A DNA stretch of 64,000 bases, from the NCBI GenBank assembly GCA_963210315.1, contig OY723251.1:868001-932000 (forward strand). Direction: 5' to 3'. The translations under genes and the position numbers were made by a program. The DNA is from Rhynchopus euleeides. Its lineage: Eukaryota > Euglenozoa > Diplonemea > Diplonemida > Diplonemidae. Below the pieces are notes generated by a model. The model was not told where the DNA came from. It searched no databases and was given only the letters and a program-made list of their open reading frames with translations. Of the stretch, positions 21,472 to 30,224 are shown piece by piece; position 1 is the first letter of the stretch; each line of letters opens with the position of its first letter.

Positions 21472-21653
21472 GGTTTGAGACCGCCCGTCCCCCCCAGCCC
21501 CCCACCCCAGGTACCTTAGGTGACTGTAAATAACCGACTCCCGACTCCCGACTCCTGACCCCCAAACCTTATTTACAGCCCTGCCCCCCCCCTAGGGAAA
21601 ACCTTAACACGGTGGGATCTTGTAAATTTTACATGTATAACTACAAGTATATA

Positions 21654-22484
21654 CCGTATACGTAAATATTATGGAACGTAAATATTATGGAACGGGCCCA
21701 TTTTTGGCCGGTCCGTTCCATAATATTTACGTTCCATAATATTTACAGGGCCAGTTGGGGACTCGGTGGTGAGGACGGCTTGCGTCAGGAATCGCGCGAA
21801 AAGTGCACGAGTAGGTCCCGTCAGGGACTCTGTATGCCGTCCGATCACCTGGTCCAAGTCCCCGAGTCGCAGAAAGCCCTGTAAATATTATGGAACGAAA
21901 AAAATCTGGAACGCCAACCCGCCAGCGTTCCAAAATATTTACGTTCCATAATATTTACGTTCCAAAATATTTACGTTCCAAAATATTTACGTATTGGGGT
22001 AATCAGGCTGGGGAAAAAAACAACAAATCACAACAAATCACACCCGATCACAACAGATCACAACAAATCACAAGGCAAATGTTGTGATTTGTTGTGATTT
22101 TTTGCGACTAGGTGTGACGTGGTGTGATTTGTTGTGACCAGTTGTGACGACTTGTGACCCTTTTGTGATGAGTTGTGATGAGGTGTGATCTGTTGTGATC
22201 TGTTGTGATCGCGATCCAAAATTTTAAATTTTTGAAATTTTGGATCGCGATCACAACAGATCACAACAGATCACACCTCATCACAACTCATCACAACTCA
22301 TCACAAAAGGGTCACAAGTCGTCACAACTGGTCGCAACAAATCACAACTGGCCACAACAAATCGCAACAAATCGCAACAAATCACAACAAATCACAACAT
22401 TTGGCGTTGTGATTTGTTGTGATCGGGTGTGATTCGTTGTGATTTGTTGTTTTTTCCCCCAGCCTGATTACCCCACGTATACGG
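21654..22484. mobile_element. Element F, 831 bp (contains element G)
   Basis: The ends are CCGTATACGTA and ACGTATACGG flanked by TA on both sides. The left third has inverted copies of CGTAAATATTATGGAACG around a 170-bp unique stretch (21748-21883). The right part is element G. The ends resemble those of element K (CCGTAAACGG). Confidence 0.8.
21996..22474. mobile_element. Element G, ATCACAAC-word palindrome
   Basis: The ends are GGGGTAATCAGGCTGGGG and CCCCAGCCTGATTACCCC. Almost the whole interior is ATCACAAC or its reverse complement GTTGTGAT with small changes. A central hairpin GATCGCGATCCAAAATTT..AAATTTTGGATCGCGATC sits at 22207-22252. No coding capacity beyond Ser/His/Gln/Thr-rich translation of the repeat. 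Confidence 0.85.
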
Positions 22485-23054
22485 TACATGTATTATACAT
22501 GTATAATACTTGCATGTCAACTATTATACATGTATAATACATGTATATGCCTGAAATATACATGTAAAATACATGTATATCAAGTAAAAATACATGTATA
22601 ATACTTGCATGTCAACTATTATACATGTATCTTTACTTGATATACATGTATTTTACATGTATATTTCATGCATTTACATGTATTTTACATGTATAATACT
22701 TGTCATGCAAGTATTATACATGTATAATACATGTATATACTTGTAGTTATACATGTAAAATTTACAAGATCCCACCGTGAAGGGGGGAAAATTACGGGAT
22801 TTTTCACATAGGCGAGGAACACGCACAAAATGGCTGTAAACTTGAAACCCCGGCCCCTGGGAGTATTTGGGGGCGGTCTGGGTGGTTTTTGGGGGTATTT
22901 GGCCACTTCTGAGCCAATCCGTGACCATGCTCAAAAAAGTGTCATGGTTTGGTTCCGGCCCCCTCATTTGAACCACCCTTCCGAGCCCGTCCCGCCCAAC
23001 TTGCCCGCAACATGCCGCCTTTTCTTGTCTTGGGTGGGCACTGATGCCTCCGGT

Positions 23055-23824
23055 TCAATTTGGGAGCAAATGCGTGTGACAAGCTTGGGAAGGAGCGTCT
23101 TCTCGCCAGCATTTCCTGATAACACTTGCTGCAGCGTCCACCGACCACTGCGCCTGCCGGTTTGTACACCGAATAAGGCTTTGGAACCCACACCGGCATA
23201 TTTTCCAAAGACGCCAGTCCCAAACTCCACTCGCGCACCGTCTCCGGCCTCTCCTTTCCATCTGCGGCTGAGTTCCCCAGCATTCTGGCCGTCGTCCGGC
23301 ATCTCTTTTAGCTCTTTCAGTGCTGCAATGAAGCGCGTAAGTGGGGGTGATGGTGCAGAGGACGGGGATCATCGCCACTGAGAAGTGCCACTGCAGTGCC
23401 GTAGAGCCGGGGTGACACAGTTGATACACCACACCCACTTCGCTGTTGCCGTTTCCCCTGATGAAGTTCCCGATGCATCCGACACCTCGGGGAGGGCACA
23501 TAATAACGCCTCCCGAGCGACGCCCTTGCATTCGCAGACACACCCCGGTCTTGTTGAGGATATCGGCAGAAACCTGACAGAACACTCGCTGAAATGCCAT
23601 TTTTTTGGCCCGGTAGTGCCCAGATGCCTCATCAGAGGCGGCAGAACGTGGTACATGACGGGGGATGGTGATGACGCAGGTGACAGGGTGCTCGGGAGAC
23701 TCAGCCGGGGAGGGGTTCGGTACCAAACCATGACATTTTTTTCAACACAGCGTTTCAGCCGCGTTCCGGGGCACCAAAGTGGGTGTCCCACACCCAGGGG
23801 CGGTTTCTGGGGTGGTCTGGCCAC
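23055..23824 (-). pseudogene. Element J coding remnant with the shared wHTH-like motif
   Basis: The minus-strand frame 23369-23824 includes a stretch ending KWVWCINC preceded by REALLCALPEVSDASG. This corresponds to the REATLFRALRRAGYIG..WCINC stretch in element D. A second frame, 23055-23726, overlaps and is also open, so the gene is frameshifted or spliced. A Pro-rich segment precedes the motif. No catalytic domain is visible. Confidence 0.4.
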
Positions 23825-23906
23825 TTTTTCAGCATTTTTGGAGGGTTTATGGTGGAAAATTGCCTATGTCAAAAAATGTCGTAATTTTGACGGATTTCGG
23901 TACCTT

Positions 23907-24235
23907 CACGGTGGGATCTTGTAAATTTTACATGTATAACTACAAGTATATACATGTATTATACATGTATAATACTTGCATGTCAACTATTATACATGTA
24001 TAATACATGTATATGCCTGAAATATACATGTAAAATACATGTATATCAAGTAAAAATACAAGTATAATACTTGCATGTCAACTATTATACATGTATTTTT
24101 ACTTGATATACATGTATTTTACATGTATATTTCAGGCATTTACATGTATTTTACATGTATAATACTTGTCATGCAAGTATTATACATGTAAAATACTTGT
24201 AGTTATACATGTAAAATTTACAAGATCCCACCGTG
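23907..24235. mobile_element. Element E, copy 2 (329 bp, uninterrupted)
   Basis: The ends are CACGGTGGGATCTTG and CAAGATCCCACCGTG, flanked by a TT duplication. It is the simplest E copy: essentially one 329-bp near-perfect palindrome of ACATGTAT/TACTTG words. Confidence 0.9.
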
Positions 24236-24265
24236 TTAAGACGGTCCCTACCCCCCCCCCCCCTA

Positions 24266-25793
24266 GGGGGGGTCATAAGCCCGTACAAAACCACATTTTT
24301 CAACATACCATCAGAACCGCCCTAATACCTGATCTGACCCGAAAATCCGACCCATACCCCCCCGGAAACCGTCTGGAGCCCACTTGTGACACCTGATACG
24401 CACTTTTGTGATGATTTTTTGGGGTCCTAAAAAATGTACCTCAGTTTCGTACCTTGCCTTTGTACCTGAACCACTCCCGACCGCAATATTTCGTTCTTTG
24501 CAAGGGAAGGGTGTCACTACGCTCACCCAGCACGCCGAGCAACACATGCCGCGTGCCCAGGGCCTCGCAGAGGTGTCAGATGCTGCTGCAGAGGGGTACC
24601 TTGCTCGAAAGAAGCCCGCCAAACGGGAGGTGTGCGGGGTCCCGGCAGAGAGCGTTGTGGCAGACCTGCGTAAGAAGAAAACGGCACACGACATCCGTGA
24701 GGCGACATTATTTCGGGCGCTCCGTCGGGCTGGGTACATAGGAGAGCGAGTGGGACGTGGTGACGACAGATATATGAGGTGGTGCATCAACTGCACGCAC
24801 GTGCGGAAAGCGGCGTTCCTTGCTGGCCAAGAAAGATGTCACCTGCACTCCTACTCCTCCCACTCGTCCTGCTCCTACCCCCACACCAACTGATGTGGGC
24901 AGTGAGAGTGATGGCAGCTCCAGAGCAGCAGATGATCTCGGAAGCGATGAGCGGGTCAGCCGGGCAGACTACCCCAGTCTGTACCGGAAGTACGAAGCGT
25001 TGCGGGCCCGCCATCACCGCCTCCAGGAGAGGACCCGAGGGTTAAGAGTAGGGTTGTACAGCGCCAGGGGAGAGTATTGAGTATTCCCCTGGCGTTGAGA
25101 CATCCCTGGCGATCTTGCGGTCGCACTGTGGGGGCTGAGTCGGCAGGCAGATGCCTATCCAATGACTTTGTTGAGTCCTCACATGGTACACTCTCGTGCT
25201 GTCGAGACTGCGTGGTGTGCATATCCTGCGGGGCGCAAATTACACAGCACAAACATCACCAATTCGGCTCTCAGGGCGTACAATATCCCAACCGTGCCTT
25301 CACAGGCTGAGATCGACGAAGCAAAGACATCTACGCGCTGCCCACTAATGCCGATGCAGCCTCGCAGGCGTACGAAGTACTCACAATGACCCATCCGCGA
25401 TCGAAGTACTACACCCAGGAGGTGGCTGAACTCATTCCGCTGGCGCAACAACACAACATTCCCACGAATCAGGTCAAGAAAGACCTTGCCGAGGCACTGG
25501 GGAAGGCAACATGCGTGCCACCTGAGCCGGAACCACCGCAGAAAAGGCAAAGAACGAAATATTGCGGTCGGGAGTGGTTCAGGTACAAAGGCAAGGTACG
25601 AAACTGAGGTACATTTTTTAGGACCCCAAAAAATCATCACAAAAGTGCGTATCAGGTGTCACAAGTGGGCTCCAGACGGTTTCCGGGGGGGTATGGGTCG
25701 GATTTTCGGGTCAGATCAGGTATTAGGGCGGTTCTGATGGTATGTTGAAATTTTTGGTATTTGTACGTTTTTAGGGGGGCTTATGACCCCCCC
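24266..25793. mobile_element. Element D, copy 1 (1528 bp)
   Basis: The ends are GGGGGGGTCATAAGCCC and GGGCTTATGACCCCCCC-like, flanked by TA and C-runs. Inverted arms of about 230 bp (24290-24515 and 25555-25770) are nearly identical. The right end has an extra TTTTTAGGGGGG. The second copy, 39117-40449, shares arms and interior but lacks about 195 bp. Confidence 0.9.
24546..25607 (+). pseudogene. Element D coding remnant (wHTH-like and C-terminal helical parts)
   Basis: Frame 1 (24408-24893, ATG at 24546) gives AEVSDAAAEGYLARKK, CGVPAESVVADLRKKK, and the motif IREATLFRALRRAGYIGERV followed by WCINC. It then runs into a His/Ser-rich tail. Frame 2 (24820-25080) continues more sensibly as a Thr/Pro linker, SESDGSSRAADDLGSDERVS and a basic helix. 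Further on, 25386-25607 gives SKYYTQEVAELIPLAQQHNI and a PPQKRQRTK nuclear-signal-like end that enters the right arm. Its upstream part (ALPTNADAASQAYEVLT) is one base out of frame with the preceding AEIDEAK. Copy D2 shows the same frame changes, so the ancestor was already broken, or introns or frameshifting are involved. Confidence 0.5.
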
Positions 25794-25795
25794 TA

Positions 25796-26313
25796 CCCCC
25801 CCCCCCCCCTCCTGGCATTAGAAAGAGAGAACACAAGCTTTATGAATATGGAATAGGGAACGCAACGACCAGAATCGTCAGTGCAGTACTCCCATCCGGC
25901 CCCCCGCGGCGCTGTTTCCCTCCAGCCAACACACAACAGGGTTCAGAGCCTTGTAGACGAGTGGTGTGGGAGGTGGGCAGGGGGCGGAGGGGGCGTCTTC
26001 CGTCTAAAGTACAGAAAGGTGAGATTGCCGAACATCGATAGGGCGGCACACTGGCACAGCTTGATACAGAGTGAAGACCCCTCGTGTATGGTGTGCCGAG
26101 ACAGCATTGATTTATTGTCTCTCGCGCCTCTCACAGCCCTCCCTCCAACTGGAGCAAGGCCATGCAGGCCCATGTGGGGAGAATGAAACTGAGAAAAAAT
26201 AATGCAACGTGCCCTATGACGATCCCGCTCCACCCAGAGCGGAGATAATCATGCATGTCACAAGCATGTCACCGGTTTTCATGCTGCCCAGCGCCCTTTG
26301 CGGGTTATCCTTC
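25796..26313. other. Spacer between D1 and N2
   Basis: C-run 25796-25808, then unique sequence. A plus-strand open frame at 25881-26186 includes VFRLKYRKVRLPNIDRAAHW and a C-x2-C pair, but no family or splice context supports it. Confidence 0.35.
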
Positions 26314-26403
26314 GGGGGCCTTCGCTCTGTGTCAAACTGTGTCAGTTTTTGTCTTCTTTTGTGAGGTGGACTCTCGTTTCTGCACTTCTGAGTGAAGGAG
26401 CCC
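26314..26403. mobile_element. N-family element, copy N2
   Basis: GGGGGCCTTCGCTCTGTGTC at the left and CTTCTGAGTGAAGGAGCCC at the right, about 90 bp, with the AACTGTGTCAG interior of the family. Confidence 0.7.
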
Positions 26404-26792
26404 TTATATCCTTATACCTTCGTGATGGCCAGGTTGGGGGAGGGGGTGGTTTTTTTAAAGAAAATTTGGTCGCTTCATGGCCTGCTTGTCGTGTACATGC
26501 ATGCGAATCTTTCCAAACAGAGGAGTGGACTCAGTGGATACCACCGTTGGATTGAGTACCGGGGTTTTTTTTCTCGATTGTGTGTCACAGTAGCAAGCAG
26601 GCAAGCCCTTCCGTGCTTCTCGTTGTGTTCTGTGGATGTCACGTCAATGAAAGAAAACTGCCAGCCAAGTTGATCTCTTGTGGCGCACCCAATGGAAATA
26701 TCACGTGCTGCATATGCACGGTATCACTGTGAACGCTGCTTGTTCAAACTGAGCCCCCCCTCGCCCTCCCCCCCCCCCCTCCCCCGTCCGGG
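26404..26792. other. Spacer before E3
   Basis: Unique sequence with a C-rich end at 26755-26787. No gene was seen. Confidence 0.4.
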
Positions 26793-26996
26793 CACGGTGG
26801 GATCTTGTAAATCTTACATGTATAACTACAAGTATATACATGTATTATACATGTATAATACTTGCATGTCAACTATTATACATGTATAATACATGTATAT
26901 GCCTGAAATATACATGTAAAATACATGTATATCAAGTAAAAATACAAGTATAATACTTGCATGTCAACTATTATACTTGTATTTTTACTTGATATA

Positions 26997-27806
26997 CCGT
27001 AAACGGAAAAAGGGTGGACCGTAAAAATGTTCCAAGTTCCCAAAAAAAGGCCAAACGTTCCATCTTTTTTACGGTCCACCATTTATTGGGACTGAATATG
27101 GAAAAGACAATGCGTTTTTCGCCCGCGGGCTGGTGGGTTGCGGGGCGCGGACTGCGGCCTCCACGCCGCAGACACCCACACGTAGGCCTCCCGACCTCCC
27201 AGCTTTGGACCCTCCTTCCACCACCGCAACCAACACCAGCAAGAGAAGCAAGTCCTCCCTGCGTGTGGAAAAGGCACGATCACCACCACTCACCTCGAGA
27301 CTCACCCACCACCACACCTCGAGAAGTGTAGTACCATGCAAGGAGCATTCCGGTAGAAGTAAAAGTAGAACCTGCTGCACGAGCCCACAAAAGCAGCCAC
27401 AGTACGGCAGGGCGCGCAGACAGAAGCTGAGACCACCGGGCTCCCTCCAGATGTAAATTCGTGAATCAGTGCCCGGAAAATTCAGGGAAATCGTACTCCT
27501 TTAGTGTAGTACACCCTGCAGTAACTGTGGGAGAACAGTTCCCGGACGATGGTGAGCGCACACTCTGTGCTGAGGCCCTGTGGTGTTAATCCTGCAGCTT
27601 CAGTCGTACGATTTCCTTGGTTCCTTCGCGACTTCGTCGCGAAGGAACTCGTAAAAAAAACCGCCAAGTCCACGATCCCAACCGTAAAATAGGTGGACCG
27701 TAAAAATGTTCCAAGTTCCGGAAAAATCCCATTTGTTCCATCTTTTTTACGGTCCACCTATAGTACGGTTCACCTTTATTACGGTCCACAATATTTCCGT
27801 TTACGG
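26997..27806 (+). mobile_element. Element K, copy 1 (810 bp)
   Basis: The ends are CCGTAAACGGAAA and TTTCCGTTTACGG, flanked by TA. Sub-terminal repeats of GGACCGTAAAAATGTTCC and CTTTTTTACGGTCCACC lie inside each end. The middle contains repeat L and a GC-rich stretch that translates to a Pro/Thr/Arg-rich frame (27133-27456) without a recognisable domain. Confidence 0.9.
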
Positions 27807-28240
27807 TACATGTATTTTACATGTATATTTCAGGCATTTACATGTATTTTACATGTATAATACTTGTCATGCAAGTATTGTACATGTAAAATACTTGCAT
27901 GACAAGTAAAATACATGTATAATACTTGCATGACAAGTAAAATACTTGCATGCAAGTAAAATACATGTATTTTACTTGCATGCAAGTATTTTACTTGTCA
28001 TGCAAGTATTTTACATGTATAATACTTGCATGACAAGTATTATACATGTAAAATACATGTAAATGCCTGAAATATACATGTAAAATACATGTATATCAAG
28101 TAAAAATACAAGTATAATAGTTGACATGCAAGTATTATACTTGTATTTTTACTTGATATACATGTATTTTACATGTATATTTCAGGCATATACATGTATT
28201 ATACATGTATAATAGTTGACATGCAAGTATTATACATGTA

Positions 28241-29050
28241 CCGTAAACGGAAATATTGTGGACCGTAATAAAGGTGAACCGTACTATAGGTGGACCGTAA
28301 AAAAGATGGAACAAATGGGATTTTTCCGGAACTTGGAACATTTTTACGGTCCACCTATTTTACGGTTGGGATAGTGGACTTGGCGGTTTTTTTTACGAGT
28401 TCCTTCGTGACGAAGTCGCGAAGGAACCAAGGAAATCGTACGACTGAAGCTGCAGGATTAACACCACAGAGCCTCAGCACAGAGTGTGCGCTCACCATCG
28501 TCCGGGAACTGTTCTCCCACAGTTACTGCAGGGTGTACTACACTAAAGGAGTACGATTTCCCTGAATTTTCCGGGCACTGATTCACGAATTTACATCTGG
28601 AGGGAGCCCGGTGGTCTCAGCTTCTGTCTGCGCGCCCTGCCGTACTGTGGCTGCTTTTGTGGGCTCGTGCATCAGGTTCTACTTTTACTTCTACCGGAAC
28701 GCTCCTTGCATGGTACTACACTTCTCGAGGTGTGGTGGTGGGTGAGTCTCGAGGTGAGTGGTGGTGATCGTGCCCTTTCCACACGCAGGGAGGACTTGCT
28801 TCTCTTGCTGGTGTTGGTTGCGGTGGTGGAGGGAGGGTCCAAAGCTGGGAGGTCGGGAGGCCTACGTGCGGGAGTCTGCGGCGTGGAGGCCGCAGTCCGC
28901 GCCCCGCAACCCACCAGCCCGCGGGCGAAAATCGCATTGTCTTTTCCATATGCAGTCCCAATAAATAGTGGACCGTAAAAAAGATGGAACGTTTGGCCTT
29001 TTTTTGGGAACTTGGAACATTTTTACGGTCCACCCTTTTTCCGTTTACGG
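28241..29050 (-). mobile_element. Element K, copy 2 (810 bp, inverted)
   Basis: The same length as K1 and nearly identical in reverse complement. Visible differences are few (for example AATCCTG/TAACACC context and CACTATCCC against CACGATCCC). It is flanked by TA. Confidence 0.9.
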
Positions 29051-29107
29051 TATAATACATGTATATACTTGTAGTTATACATGTAAAATTTACAAGATCC
29101 CACCGTG

Positions 29108-29270
29108 GGGTTCAATCATTGAAAAATAGCCGCACCCCTCAAGCTACTTCTCGCCTATTCAGCAAAACCATTGTTCAGTGCAGTCTTGTTTGACCGCATG
29201 CCATCACCGTCTAGCGAAGAAAGAGAAGCGAAAAAAACAACTCAACGAGGATAACCCAGGTCAGCCCCGC
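29108..29270. other. Short spacer
   Basis: Unique sequence, no recognised feature. Confidence 0.4.
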
Positions 29271-29510
29271 ATGTCTTCCTCTCTCATTTTTTGCTTTTCA
29301 TCAAAACACGTGCCACTGTGTGTCAAGACTGTGTGTTCGCTTTGCATGCCAAAGGGAGGAAACGGTGTTCTCTGCAAGTCTGTGCCATTGATGTGTTACT
29401 TCGGACGAAACCCGGTCACTGCAGTGTTTGAATTACATCGGCAACTGGGCCCGAATGTAGTTCTCGAGAAGAAGAAGAAGACGCAGAAGAAGAAGAAGTT
29501 GCTAGTGTGA
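29271..29510 (+). CDS. Candidate 79-aa ORF with Lys-rich C-terminus
   Basis: ATG at 29271 gives MSSSLIFCFSSKHVPL, a Cys-containing middle, then NPVTAVFELHRQLGPNVVLE and a basic end EKKKKTQKKKKLLV before TGA. It may be the last exon of a larger gene. No family is recognised. Confidence 0.25.
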   Translation: MSSSLIFCFSSKHVPLCVKTVCSLCMPKGGNGVLCKSVPLMCYFGRNPVTAVFELHRQLGPNVVLEKKKKTQKKKKLLV

Positions 29511-30224
29511 CCTTGCGCGTGTCACACACACACGCCGTCGCAAGGGAGGATTGTCAGGGATAATTTCTTAGAAAACAGAGGCAACAACATAGGCAGAGGG
29601 AACACCCAATCCACACACGTGGAACAGCATGACTGATTTCTGAGAACAGACGTGCCGTAACGCTCCCCCTCCCCCCCCCCGTCCCACCCGCCCGCCCTTC
29701 TCTACTACTGGGAAGCAGTGCCCCGAGCGAAGAGTTGCCCCTCTGGCATATTCCCGAAAGGGCCGGCACCGGTTATCGCACATTGGGTGGAGAGGAGGCA
29801 GAGTTGAAGAGATGTCGAACGCAACTCCGGCGCTTGGGCAGCAAAAAAACTACAACATCTTCATCAGGCCTGGCAGAGGTTGCTTTTTTTGTTTTGCCCG
29901 GATTTAGGCGCACAAACAACCGCCTTTTCTTTGTTGAACAGCGTTGAAGAATCAGCATCTTGTCTTCTGAACTTACCTCACACGCTACCGCCACCACCAC
30001 CACCACGAAGCAGTGAGGGCAGGGAAGGGAAGGGGTGTGGTAATACGCCCCAACCCCAGCCCACCACACCACACCCCAGATTTCCCCTCCCCCCGCCCCC
30101 CCGGACGTCCAACGCTGCCACGTCACACCCACGCACAATCCCACCCCCTCCCGGGGGGTGGCGGCGGGTTGCGGTGGGGCCGGGGTGTGGCGGGGTGGCG
30201 GTGCGGCGCCCCACACCGCAATAA
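29511..30224. other. Upstream region of the receptor kinase gene
   Basis: The segment 29822-29935 (GGCGCTTGGGCAGCAAA, CATCAGGC, TTGCCCGGATTTAGGCGCACAAAC) recurs at 49238-49322, and an inverted diverged copy lies at 50253-50345. The rest is C- and G-rich. No promoter motif is certain. Confidence 0.5.

Larger units (their letters stand above)
21608..22779. mobile_element. Element E, copy 1 (contains element F)
   Basis: The ends are CACGGTGGGATCTTGTAAA and its reverse complement, flanked by an AA duplication (21606-21607, 22780-22781). The body consists of ACATGTAT, TACTTGTA and CATGCAAG palindromic words. Element F is inserted at a TA 44 bp in from the left end. Confidence 0.9.
21595..24248. 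mobile_element. Element J, long-inverted-repeat element carrying E1 and E2
   Basis: The ends are GGGAAAACCTTAA (21595) and TTAAGACGGTCCC (24248), each flanked by TA and a C-run. Stripping out E1 (21608-22779) and E2 (23907-24235) leaves arms that pair: the blocks after E1 (AAATTACGGGATTTTTCACATAGGC) match the reverse complement of the blocks before E2 (GCCTATGTCAAAAAATGTCG). Each arm carries one E element at the corresponding CCTTAAG site. The body at 22830-23880 holds a minus-strand coding remnant. Confidence 0.8.
26793..29107. mobile_element. Element E, copy 3 (2315 bp, contains K1 and K2)
   Basis: The ends are CACGGTGGGATCTTG and CAAGATCCCACCGTG, flanked by GG. The body is an enlarged array of ACATGTAT, TACTTGCATG and TGACAAGTA words. 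Two copies of element K in opposite orientation are inserted at TA dinucleotides (26995-26996 and 29051-29052). Confidence 0.9.

Noticed and set aside
27133-27456. Pro/Thr-rich frame in K1 (and its mirror in K2)
   Set aside because: Both strands are open over the same GC-rich stretch and no domain is recognised, so coding cannot be supported.
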